Source: Sanderia malayensis (lineage: Eukaryota > Cnidaria > Scyphozoa > Semaeostomeae > Pelagiidae). From it: a stretch of DNA of 64,000 nucleotides. The DNA is taken from assembly GCA_013076295.1 (NCBI GenBank), contig RQOL01000876.1, positions 5,084,001 through 5,148,000 on the forward strand. The letters are read 5' to 3'. A program made the translations under genes and the position numbers. This document shows positions 32,301-44,700 of the stretch, in pieces (the first letter of the stretch is position 1; every line of letters begins with the position of its first letter). The notes below the pieces were generated by a model. That model was not told the origin of the DNA, made no database searches, and was given only the letters and a program-made list of their open reading frames with translations.

Positions 32301-33252
32301 GCTAACAGTAATTCAATTGAGCCCTCGAGTTGCTTAATGTTAGATCAATCCGGCCCTAGTTGCTTATTGAGCGGTTGCTTATTAAAAAAAGTGTATTTAT
32401 CAATGCCATATTTCCCGCCTTGTTTCCAGGTTTCTATCCGGTCACAATAGTATGCACAGATGATTCCGACCGGCTGTCTTTGGCTGGCGATTTTCTTCTC
32501 TCCGTTTCACCTGAACATCTGAAACTGTTCAAGCAAAGCAATCAAATATCTCCCGTTATGCAGTGGCACCTGGAAGACATACCAAGATTTCGACTGCAAA
32601 GACTATGTCATTTGCACGATAGTGAAAAGATTTTTATCATCAACGTAGCCAGGTTAGTGTCTTAGATTTTTAATGCATTATTATGGCAATACCATGCTCT
32701 TGTTATTAGACTCATTACATTGCGTCCCTGTGTTTTTGCTCGTTCCTTCGCTCCACCAACAAGTGATCGAGATTCGAGCGAAACACTTCAAATGTAATGA
32801 GTCTATGCCCTTGTTGAGTTGTTTTGGATTCCTCTTAAACCTGGACATTTCTATTTTGACCAAACCTCTGGTAGCTGATACTAATCTTCTCACCTTGATG
32901 GGCCAAATCCCTCCCCCAATTTCATTGTTCTTATTTCCTTCTTCTTGAGTATTTCTTATCATTACAAAATTCATTTTCTATTTTCGCACCTTCTAGGACG
33001 AGTCAGAATGGCGATGGCGAGTTTCAATTTCTCACGCAGAAAGGCCGCGAGATTCTCGAGAGTGTTAAGTCTCACACCCGCAGATTGCACCGCGGTAGAA
33101 CGCACGAGGACTCGCTCCGCTCCACCACTCCTCGTGAACCGAGCTCATTATCAAGCTCTGCTATACTGGACAGCAGATCCCGGTCATCTAGTAACAATAG
33201 TCAAGCACTCAGCTTGCGTCCTGCAGATTCCATAACAAGTGGAACGAGCTAA
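29314..33252 (+). CDS. DOK/IRS-type adaptor with PH and PTB domains
   Basis: Exons 29314-29385, 31162-31486, 32430-32652 and 32997-33252, in phase, 291 aa. Residues 1-125 are a PH domain (CGYMEMKL opening, VWRQKWFTLRRKS second strand, terminal W in LQEWTRIIRKL). Residues 133-235 are an IRS-type PTB domain (FYPVTIVCTDDSDRLSL, FLLSVSPEHLKLF, IPRFRLQRLCHL, and the closing helix FLTQKGREILESVKSHTRRL). The last 55 residues are Ser/Arg-rich and lack the long tyrosine-rich tail of vertebrate DOK1-3. In size it is closest to a short DOK. Family role: adaptor beneath receptor tyrosine kinases, reading membrane lipid through PH and NPxpY motifs through PTB. Which DOK subgroup it belongs to cannot be decided by eye. 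Intron 1 (29386-31161) shows nothing; intron 2 holds a MITE. Polyadenylation signal at 33344-33349. Confidence 0.85.
32011..32394. mobile_element. MITE with perfect ACACTTTTTTTAATAAGC ends
   Basis: 384 bp in DOK-like intron 2. The two ends are perfect 21-bp inverted repeats. The interior has repeated AGTTGCTTA/TTGCTTAAAATT motifs. It is a longer, younger-looking relative of the element at 23635-23840. I could not define a target duplication. Confidence 0.7.
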
Positions 33253-34419
33253 ATAGCCTATCTACGTGGTCTGGGCAACAGAATTCGTATTACTAATTCT
33301 ATATCGGGCCATACGTACGGTTTACGCTTCTAAACGGTAACAAAATAAATATTGTATAGCGGTCTGCAAATGCCTGACCCGGTTAAATGCAACACCCGGT
33401 AAACAGTTTGATGTTTTGAACGGTTATAATTTACAAAAAAATTCGAACTAATCTAGTCCGGTTGAAAAATTACCAATCATTCCGAACCTGGTGTAATTGC
33501 CACAAAATTACTGCACAGGAAAGGGTATTTATTTACTGGGTAGTAGATTCAAGATATTGCGGTGATGTTGCTCGTAAATTCCTGCGTTGCTTATTATTGT
33601 AGTGATGTAGAAATTGGTGGAAAGGATAAAAACTGCTGTATGTCTCTTTTACTGCTGGATATGTTTGCACGATGCTGAAACATGACAATACCTCCGCGTT
33701 CTCTATTTAATTTGTTGCAAAATTACCGAGGATTGCGTTTATTCAGGGGGGCTCACTGCTCTCTCGTGTTGTCTTTTAAAAATTAGCATTTCACTCTGCT
33801 TTAATTGTATAAAAATATTTGAATTTAAGAGTGTATTGTATTGCCTATAATAATTATACGGATAAAAAAACGCCGTCTTTTCTCTGATAATTCCTTTTTA
33901 ATTAGATGTTAAATTGGACAGTTGGAGTTAAAAATGTTATTAATAACAAAAGCACTCATGGCGAGAATTCTGTGAAGGATGAACACAAATTTTTTACGCA
34001 ACGTAAAGTAAAGTAAACTGCTACATTACATGAGCAATTAACTATTATACAGACTCAGCCGCAAAAAGGCAAATTAAATACTTACAGGTTAGGTTTATCA
34101 TTTATTGCTAGATTTATCATACAGAAGAACATTAAGCAACATCTACTTCTACAATGGTCAACAAAATTCGGGCTCTCGTATGGATTTGGCTCCACTGAAG
34201 TGTTTACTAGCTCCACTGGAAAGCAATTCAATGCAGTGGTGATTTCTGAACAAGTTAACAAAGGGGGCTTTAAGGCGTTGATGCAATATAGATTTCGTTT
34301 CGTTCGGGGATTAAGCTTAGTTCTACAATTTACCATAACCAGGACTACAGTTTTAGCGACAATGCTTCTAGCGACCATTTATTACAATTTACAATGAAGC
34401 ATTTTTATTTCCCTTCAAA
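33253..34419. other. Convergent intergenic region
   Basis: Holds the 3' UTR of the DOK-like gene from the left and of the SPATA2-like gene from the right. No gene or defined repeat seen. Confidence 0.5.
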
Positions 34420-37308
34420 TTAGTCCGCCTCATTATCAGACGGACTGTGGTATATCTGAGGCATACGAGGGCGTGAATTGGCATGTATTATATCCACCGC
34501 TGTGGGATTTCCCCCCTGTGGGGGGAGACTATGGTACACGGAGGGAAGACGTTTAGTGGCGTCACCCAGTTCTTTTGCCCCAGGTGCTGTTTGTGATGCT
34601 GCCATTTTGTCAGCTGAGAAGTTCTCGTATATACTGGCATCGTCGTTTGGGGACCTAAAAGGCATATGATGATCGACATTGCCACTGGTTATTTGATAAC
34701 GAATTATCTTCTCGTTATTGTCACTCGAGGGGCGCGTGAGCTGATTTGGATCGACATATATTTCATCCGCCGCTGTGACATTCTCGCCCTGTGGGAGTAG
34801 ATTGTCGTACGAAGAAGGAATCCCCATAACCACGTTGTTCGCCTCTCTGTCTTCCGATTTTCTCCCAAGTGCTATTTGCGATGCCACTTTGGAACCAGTG
34901 TAGTTCTCGTAAACATCATTAGGTGGGAGCATGTTATACTTCAATTTCACATTGTCGCTGATCATTCTATGTCTAAAATCCCTGTCTATACTGTCACCCA
35001 CAGAGCTCAGAAGTTTTGCTGCCACGACCGCCTGATTATTACTTTCGCGTTCTTTTTCGAAACTACTCTGTTTTCTCACTGACTGCAGCTCTCTTCCTTG
35101 ACCCATTGCATTTTCGTAGTATGACGGTTCGTGTGACGCGCTGTTTGTTTCAACAGCTTTCGAGATACGCGCTGTCTGCAGATAATCTTGTTGATCAGCT
35201 GGAGGCAATTTCGAAATGGTGGACTTTATGTTGCCATATATGCTATAGTCAGCGGGCAGCACATCTGATGATGACTTGGGGTTGCTTGCATTATCTCCAG
35301 CAAGCGAGCCTTTCCGGCTTCTTGAATGCTCTGTCTCAAAGTTCACAACTGTGCCATACGCTTGATTGCTGTACAAACTACTGTCATTCTTCAAGCTACC
35401 GAAGCTGTCGATGCCACTTCTTTTCAGCTGACGAAACATTCTCTCATCTACAGGTTCATAATAAGATACTGTCTTTTCGGGATGGGAAGCATACATCCAT
35501 TCATCGTCATCTAGATGGTCATAGTTTTGGCACCCTGAGCTGGTTTTCTTTTGATATCCTGCTTGCGACACGGACACCTTTTTCTCAGTTTTTGGATTCA
35601 CAATGTCAGTTACTTTAGTCCTTTCAATTTTGGTAACCCTCCCAGTCATTAAAGACCCTCCTCCCATCACAATGTCGTTATCTTTTTGCTTGTCCAACTC
35701 TCGTAGGTACCTTATAACCTCTCTTTCAGACACTGGTCCTGGTTTGCTCTGCACCAATTCAAGCCATGCAGACAACACTATCTTGTCACCAATGTCATAA
35801 CGAGCTGTCAATCTCTTTATCATGGTTGCAATCCGATCAAGCTTTAATTCGCACAAGTAGATCTCAAACGCTAGATCGAGAATAAACCTAGTAGGTCTGC
35901 CCAAGGCCACTTGGTCTGGGTATTCTGTTGGTTTGTATCCCATGGCATCCAAGATGGAATCTGCAGTGCTTGGTGACCATTTCAAATTGTTTTTAATCCG
36001 AACTTGGTAATGCGCTGTGTATTTCTATGATGAATGAAAAAAAAACAATTAAAAATCACTCATTTGATTAGAGCAATAACGAGGGTGCAAGATAAATTTT
36101 ATAAAGTTGAGGAAAATGACAGAACCATATACAATCTGCAGCTATTTAGGTTGATTGAGAGTTTTCATGGGACATATTTTCCTATAAATCAATTCAATGA
36201 ATTCTTGCAACAAAGCTATACAGCTTAACAAGCATTTTACACTCTCCCACCTTTACAATCTTGAACTCTTTCCTGGTTGGTGATCTGATGAGGTTCAGGG
36301 CATACGGCAGCATATTTTGCATTGCTATTCTGGCTTCTTCAAGAGCAACAGTTTTAGATTCTGCATAACTCAGCATATCATCAATGATTGCATTTAAGAT
36401 GACAAATTTGAACACAAAGCCACCATCCAAGAATTTCATGCAAGATTTTCTGAAATTCTCTTTGTCTTCCTTGGCAGAATCACGAACAATGGTTGCCATG
36501 AATGACTCGATTAAAAACAATTGTGCTTGATTTGCACGAGTTGTTATCTCTGTTGAAAATAATAATAGTATATGGCATTCAAACAGTAAACAGGAAACTC
36601 AAACATGAGATAGACATATGTTTTTATTAAACCTGCTTTTCTCTCCCACCTCCCAAATTCCGGTATTCACTCCCCCCCTCCCAGAAAGGCTAAGCTTGCC
36701 CGAATGAGAAAGGGGACAAGGAAAGCCTTCAGAGTGAGTGAGAAACACAAGTTCTATCAATTTTAATTAACATTACGCAATGCCAGTGATGAGCAATGGA
36801 TATGACATGCCCTGTGACATGGCAACGTAAAAATAAAAATAAATTTAAAATAAAAAAGAAATGCCCCAAAATAAAATGCCCAATTTCTTAAGCACAACTC
36901 GATATCCTAAGTTTCTAAAACATTTATCAATATTAGATTCTCACCATTATGTTTCTTTATTCCTGACTTGTTTTTCTCGGGCACATAAAAGCTCTCAAGG
37001 TTGTGAGCTTGCAAAATACCCTGGAATTCCGACCGTATTTCTGGAAATCTGCTGTTTTGTTGAACTGCCGTTAAAAATACACCCAATGCCTCGATGTCTG
37101 AATGTCCTAATACTTGCAACAAGTTCCTTACAACCATCATTCTGTTGTAATGACCTTCAACTGATTTCGTCAGCATCTTTCGGAAACGCTGGGTGATGAA
37201 AGGGCCTATCTCTTCGACCCAGGATTGAAGGACAGAAGCAGACGCGATCTCATTTAAACACTTTTCCATCTCCATCATGAAATGTTCGTTTAATTGTTGC
37301 GTAGACAT
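34420..37308 (-). CDS. SPATA2-like PUB-domain scaffold with N-terminal death-fold-like domain and tyrosine-rich tail
   Basis: Exons 36945-37308, 36251-36549 and 34420-36024, 755 aa in frame. Residues 1-105 are a helical bundle with CARD-like features (VVRNLLQVLGHSDIEALGVF then RFPEIRSEF); vertebrate SPATA2 lacks this. Residues 120-320 match the SPATA2 PUB region, ending in RKEFKIVKVGKYTAHY, then ILDAMGYKPTEYPD and FILDLAFEIYLCELKLDRI. SPATA2 uses this domain to hold the deubiquitinase CYLD and link it to the linear-ubiquitin ligase HOIP. The C-terminal half is disordered and carries many YxN/YENx tyrosines, including two diverged copies of a block of about 55 residues (DVYENYTGSK and SIYENFSADK). 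Vertebrate SPATA2 instead has a Cys-rich C-terminus, which I do not see. The insect relative is tamo. The orthology call is good for the PUB region and open for the rest. Confidence 0.75.
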
Positions 37309-37994
37309 TGTTGCAGCAAGTTAAGAAACTTTACCAATGTATACAATGAATATTAAGCCGTTAAAATCAACGGTCGAGTTCTTCTGAGTCAGAATGGAAA
37401 CAGGAAAACAAAAGTGAAAGTTTCACAGACACAGTTGCACAGTTCAGCTTGCTTGGCTTGGCAGCCCAGCTGCGGGTTGACAGTTCGATCAATTAAGCGC
37501 CTCCTCAATTATAAGCGCCTACCCTACATTTTTAGAGTCAAGACGTATCTCCGAAGTACCATGAGTGAAGAGCCTCTTTCAAACTTGGCGTGGATCCCCA
37601 CCAATTGCGAAACAATGGCAAACTTGCCATTAAGAAAGATGCAAGAACCCTTTCTTGAAGCAGAAACAAGAAAACTTTTCAATTAAACTATTCATCAATT
37701 TGTTTTCGATGTTCTATTTTTGTTTTTGTTCTGTTGTAACCTTTTGAAACTGATAATCAACAAAACATTTCATTTCCCGATTCGTGTTTTTCTCAACTAA
37801 CTTTCATCTTTCATGTTTAAACTCTGTGTATATTCAGAAACGTCTTATCGAACAATTACCTAAATTCGGGCGTGCCCTTGCGGACACGCCCAAAAGACAC
37901 ACTATTTTGTCGGAAAATTTTGGTCTTTGCCCCCCGCTAAATATTTCTATCTACGCCACTGCCATTGAGTACAGAACAGATGAATTATGAGAAC

Positions 37995-38323
37995 CAGGGC
38001 ATCTTTTAAGGTTTTTTTTTACTGCTGGGGCAAAAAATCAGAGGGGGCCCATACCCCTCTGAGTTTTCTTAATAGGACAGTGCTGGATTGTGGCGCTTTC
38101 CTAAGCTTTAGAGCATAGCAAGTTATGCTAACACATAGTCAATGAAGTATTCGCCTTTCCGCTCTTTCACTTACTTCCAGGGATGAAAATAAAGTTGTAG
38201 CTATGGTCAAAAAGGCCCATCACTGGTGGGGCAAAACCGAGCTTTCAGCAGTCAGTGGTTGGGCAGCCAGTGGGGCCTGGTGGGGCATTTGCCCCACCAC
38301 TCAGTATGTTAAAAGATGCCCTG
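37995..38323. mobile_element. hAT-type MITE with 8-bp target duplication
   Basis: Termini CAGGGCATCTTTTAA and TTAAAAGATGCCCTG are inverted repeats. The 8 bases ATGAGAAC flank it on both sides (37987-37994 and 38324-38331). A CAGGG start plus an 8-bp duplication is the hallmark of the hAT superfamily. Internal sequence is G/C-rich (GGGGC and GCCCC runs) and codes for no transposase. It sits in the divergent gap between the SPATA2-like gene and DRC4, inside sequence with the older AAGCGCCC-type repeat. Confidence 0.85.
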
Positions 38324-38763
38324 ATGAGAACATATTCTAATAAGCGCCCCCTTGAAACGCCTTACCAACGTCCAGGTGTTATTCTAATCAAAATTTTCAA
38401 GCTTAGAATAGCCCCTACCAACCTCTTAAAATCAGAAAGAATCTAAAGTCTATAATCCATGCTGCCATCAACCTTTTGGTTTACCGAATACAGAAATGTT
38501 TACAGCATGGTTTTTATAATGATAAATAAAAGCACTAACCACAGTTTAAAAAGCACCCCATTAACTAAGCGCCCATCTTGATTAAGCGCCCCCATTAAAC
38601 ACGAACGAAAGTAAAAGTCGCACAGCCTCGTTTTCGAATAAAGCAATACTCGCTTGCACTCCTGTGTTGTCATGAGAACAAATATCAAATTTTCTTGCAG
38701 AAATAGGCAAATATTAAACGCTGTTTACAAGAGACATTAGGAACTTTACATTTAAAAAGCACC

Positions 38764-41700
38764 ATGGTAAGTGATGTATTTGAGAAAATTAATGCATTTA
38801 TGAGCTACATGGTTTGAATGCTCCTTGGTCACAATTTGGAGTTAGGGGAATTTGAAGAAACCAAATTTAGGTTTGGTTCCCCAGGCCAAATCGTTGAAAG
38901 GAGAGTAAACCTAAGGTTTCATAGGGTCTTATTAGTTATCTGACTTAACATAGATGAGATAATTTTGTTTACATAAATATTGGTAATAATACTATTATAA
39001 TGCTTTAGGTTGAAGGATCTTCTTATATTACAATAACATGAAATAGTAATTCGTTGTGTGTGTCTCTTCAACACATTATGTTTGTGATCAATGCTGATGT
39101 ACTAACGTTGTTTTTAAGCCTCCAAAAAAGAAGAGTGGCAAAAAGGGAAAGGGGAAGAAGAAGGCGGCAAAAGCGAAAACCCCAACCGTCATTGATGGCA
39201 TCAGCACAGAAGAAATGTCCAAGGAGCAGCTGGAGGAACACATTGTAAGACTGAGAGAGGAGCTGGACAGGGAGAGAGAGGAGCGAAATTACTTTCAGCT
39301 GGAGCGGGACAAAGTGAACACGTTTTGGGAGATTACGAAGCGACAGTTTGAGGAGAAGAAAGCAGAGTTGAGAAATAAGGAACGAGAAATGGAAGAAGCG
39401 GAAGAAAGGCACCAAGTTGAAATCAAAGTCTACAAACAGAAAGTCAAGCATCTTCTTTATGAACATCAGAATAACATCACAGAGTTGAAAGCTGAAAGTA
39501 AGCCTGCGTCCATATATATTAGAGAGTGCTGTTTTTCCCAGCATGTAGTGCTCTATGTACAAAGTAAAGAGCCTGTGATTCTGCTATTATCTATATTGTA
39601 TATTATTTACATGTATATATACGTATATACACGTAAATAATATATAATATCACTGCGCATATTCAAATTGATGTGTTTTGTTAATTCATAAGGTGCTGTG
39701 GCATTAAAGCTTGCTCAAGATGACAACAGAAGCAAAGAACAAGATTTAGGAAAAGACAAAAGATCACTAAAGGTAAATATTTTTAAGATTCCATAATATC
39801 AATTCCATTATATCCATTGATAAAAGATTCTTAATAGCAATCTAGTCGAAGCACACACCCCTACTATAATCAAATTCTTGGATACACAGAAGTAAAACAG
39901 ATTTCCTTTAAGCTATAGATCCATGATGGTATTTTTTTTTTATTTAGGTTCAATTGAAAGAACAAGAATTAGCACATGAAGATATAATTAAAAATCTGAA
40001 AAGGGTAAGCAAAGAAGAACTGTGATTCCTATTTACATTTTTATTATTACTACTGCCAGCAGTTCAGCTAATCGTGTTATTAAGTGTTTTGTGTTTTTAT
40101 TTTAAGGGGAAAGATGAGCAAATCACGCATCTAAGAGAAGATTTTGAGCGACAAGCTAAGGGTATGTTTTGCTCTCTTTGTTTGTAGACAGGGGTGCAAG
40201 TGCAACATTTTTTCAGGGGGGTGTGCGATTAAAACCGAGCTATTTCCAAGAGGAACCAATTTTTTAGATGAATAATAAAGTTTTCCAAGTTGTACAACCC
40301 AGGGTACAACTCAGTTTAAGACTATTGAAAACAAGAAACAGTTCAAGCCCACAGCTGGATCGGGACCGACTTAAAAACTTTGAGTGCCCCTGTTTATAGA
40401 TTAAGTTAATAAAATCTTAAGCATGATTTGATCATAGATTTTGAACCTCTACTTCCTTTCATTATGATTTCGTCCTGTGATGTATTTGGTGTTTTTATTT
40501 TTCAAGAAATTGAAGCTAAATATGAAAAGAAGATGAGATCACTGAGGGAAGAGCTGGAGTTGAGAAGAAAAACTGAAATTCATGAAATAGAAGAGGTTTG
40601 TTGTTACAGTTCATACCACATACTTTCAAGTTGTTCGTTATATGATTATTTTGTGTGGTAGTTACCTTGGGCGTGTATTTGAGTTTGCCGTGTATTATTT
40701 TTCGAATTCAAGACTGCGCGAAAATATGAGAGAATTGTGCGCGAATTTACGTACGCGCGAATTATAATACTGTCGTGAGGTTTCGGTTTAAGAATACGAA
40801 TACGCCCCAGAGCTGGGGAAGGTAGCCAGAAGTTCGGTAGGCGATGTCTCCTTTGCTATGGTGATGTATGCGCTAAGGCTTTACGTGGAGTCGAGTAATC
40901 GAGTCACTTGTGTTTGGCAATAAGCATTGATAGAAGATATTATCAACTGAGCTCCCAACACCGAGCTCAACGAAATAAAACTGAGCAAAGATAATATGTT
41001 TAAAACTAAATAACACATGTTCTACAAGCGTGGTTACTTGTAAAATACCCTGTACTTCAACACCCACGAAGAACAGAAGCCCTGAACACGTCGGTGGCTA
41101 CAACGCGCTTCGCTAGTTCCATACATCTAGGCGCGAAGGTAGCCGGGGCCACGTGCATGTACGTTGCACAGAAGCCTTAATTAAGTATCTATAATTATAT
41201 TGTCTGTAAATTAACTTCAATAACAGTGAGAGACATCTCTGGTGTCCACGTAATTTCAATAACAATGTTGTGTTCATACTTCTAAATCTTCAAATTCGTC
41301 ATTGATAATTCTCCAAATCTTCGTAATTTCGTATAAATCTTCATAATTCTTCATAATTCGTGATAATCTTTTTAACTCTTCATAATTCGTAATAAGTCAC
41401 TTGTAACTCCTTGCAATTTCATACGTGGATTATTGCCGCTGACATATCAAATTAATAATAATAATGAAATAGTAGCTACAATAATAATAATGATGATAAT
41501 AAAGATGTGCTCCATGACAATACACAACCTAGTACACCTAAGGTATTATAATGATTTACATGAATCATGATCATCATGTATTTAATAATTTCTAAGCATC
41601 GTGCAACTAATTATTTTTTGTAATTAGCGGAAAGTTGATTGCTTTTATTTCAATATTGTTCATTTTTTATCAGCGAAAAAACAGTCAGATCAACACGTTG

Positions 41701-44700
41701 ATGAAGAACCACGAGAAAGCCTTCAGTGACATCAAAAACTACTACAACGACATCACACTTAACAACCTTGCACTGATCAATTCACTGAAGGTAAGCTACA
41801 TGGAGATCATTACAGGTGTCATTTCAGATTGTTGTCATTGTATAGTAATGCGAAGGTTCAATACACGGACAGCGACTTCATTTACCAACTCCACTTTTCT
41901 ATTGATTTATATTTAATTTGAAATGAAAACGATTGAACAATGCTGTGATTTGTTGCAGGAACAAGTCGAAGAGATGAAACGAAAAGAAGAACGAATGGAA
42001 AAGCAGATGAATGAGATTATGGCAGAGAACAGAAAGCTTACCGAGCCTCTTCAAAAGGCCAGAGAAGAGGTTCAGGAGTTGCAAAAAGAGGTCAATATCA
42101 TCATCGAATATATATATCTTTCGTCTTGTAATTAATATAAGATACATCCTGATAATAAATGGCGCTTCCACGCTTCCACGCTTCGCTTTGCACACAGCAT
42201 TGCATCTATCTATTCACAAGAGCATTGCATCCATCTATTCATAAAAGCATTGCATCTGTCTATTCATAAGAGCATAGCATCTATCTATTCATAAGTAAAG
42301 TTGAGGCCCTAAAGAGCGAGGCATGGGGGGACGTACTTATTATTACCCTGCATAGGTCTATGGAGAATTCGAGTATTGGAGCTTACAAGCATTAATAATT
42401 GAAGCCCATGATTCCGTTTTCTCATTCCACTATTCTGTGTTCCATGTATTAGATGAGCAAGTTTCACTTGAATAATGCTAAATACATGTTTGTGAGGCAG
42501 ATCATATATTTACTTCTGTTTTGAATGATTATTTTTGTTTTTGTTTAGCTTGCAAATTATCAAAAAGACAAAGCATCTTTGGCGGTATGTATCAAATAAT
42601 TTTTATGGTTAAGCATTTTTTCTTGGTTGAATTGCTTCGGCATTCAGAAATAAGCACTCCTTTTGAATATGCACCCATTTGAAGCCCAGAAGTTAAATAA
42701 GCGCCTGGGCGCTTATTTAGGAGTTTACGTTATACTGATTTTGTTGTTTTAGTTATGAAGATGTGTAATATCGCTAATTGCTCTCTATCATCGTTTTTTT
42801 CAGAGTGCGAAAGCCCGGTTGAAAGTTCGCTTGGAGGAACTGAGAAAGCTAGAGTGGGAACACGAGGTGTTGAAGCAGCGATTTGAACAGACACAGAGCG
42901 AAAGAGACGAGCTGTACGGAAAGTTTGTCAAGGCAATCCACGAAGTTCAACAGAAGAGCAACTTCAAGAATCTTCTACTCGAAAAGAAGCTCACTGCTTT
43001 GGCTGATACTCTCGAAAAGAAGGTATGACAGAAGCTTGTGTCTTTGACTAATGATGTTTTCTTTCTTCGCACTCCAGTTTCAGTTGGTTTGTTCAAAGCA
43101 ATTCGATGTGGCTTGCTTTCTTGCAGCACCCTATTCGTAGCTGGTGTAATCATAACATTGAACAACAGCCAACTGTCTTTTTCGCAATTTGATACAATAG
43201 AGTCCACTGTCTTTCTTGCAATGCAGTATAACTCGATAAAATACAGTACAGTGAACTGTCTTTCTCGCATGCGATTTAATGTGCAGTGAATTGTCTTTCT
43301 CGCAGTACAACACGATACAGTCTACTATCTTTCTTACAATAATTCAATAAAGTTCAATACGGCCAACTGTGTTTCTGGCTAGAAAACCTTTAAAATGTTT
43401 GTGAAGAGCGGACAATTGTTTGGCCCGTCCTTCCTGTGCCAAGGTCCAAACAACACTGTTATTGGTCTCAGAGACATTTTCCTGGAATTCACCACAGATG
43501 TACACGCTTGCTTCAAACACATGCACACTACACTCCTATCCTGCCATTGGTTGCATTCTTGTGTTGTTGTCATTTGTTTTTGTTAGCAGTGAGGAATAAT
43601 TCTTCCAGCTAACATTTCGTTTTTTGCTATATTTTACAGGAAGCCCAACTCAATGAAGTATTAGCTGCATCGAACCTCGATCCAACCGCATTGACAGTAG
43701 TTACCAGAAAGCTCGAGGTGCGTTTCCATCACATGTTCATATTTTGTATACTTTCACTGCAATAAAACGGCTAAATCTTTGGAAAAATGGACGTAAATAG
43801 TGCCATTCTTTTCTCTAAAAATTATTGAGTGGGTCCAAACAACTGGGGAATCTCTCTGATGTTTCCCATCACTACTGGGGAAGGTATTGGGCCTGCTGGG
43901 GGAATTTATCCAGTGGTTAGTGTACGTCAATGAATATATGATACAGTGCTATATGATACAGTCGCGTGCACTGCATCGCATTATTATCAGATGTTGTAAT
44001 AGTTGCTCGTGATTGAATTTCTTCTGTTTTTGATAGGATGTTCTCGATTCGAAGAACAGTGCAATCAAAGATTTACAGTACGAGCTTGCCAGAGTTTGCA
44101 AAGTGAGTCTGGTTTTGATTTATTTCTTACATTAGCGTTACAATGTTTTTTTGCTTTGCACCTCTTGCTATGAAGTGGAGACAATATTGTATCGATCTCC
44201 ATGGATACAAGCAATGGGGACGCAAGCTCAACAGGGATACAAGCTTGCTTGAGACTGTTGCAAGCATTTTGTTACCCTGGGTTCCAGAGCCTCAAACTCA
44301 AAATAAATTAAAATGAAAAAAATAAAAAAGGGAAAGGGAAAAATCTTCTCCTCTTCTCTCTCCCTTTCTATTTCTTCTCCCCGTTTTGAGGCTCTGGAAC
44401 CCAGTGTAGCATTTCGTGGACCTTTGCTGCCGTGTTACACGAAGTTTCGCGACCATGATCATGTGCGTATTTTTCAACGGATCGCGTGCAGCATGGTTGA
44501 CATTCGTCTTTTTGATGATGGCAAATCTCCTGAAGATAAGACGGCGCAAATAGGCTGCGGAAACACTACACGTGCAAACAGCATATATACATGTGCAGCT
44601 AATTAATAATAGATGATTCGTTGTATTTTCAATCATCTTCGCAGTTTCTCCTCTTTGCCATCATCAATTTTAACTGCAAAGCTATTCACTTGTCCCAGCG

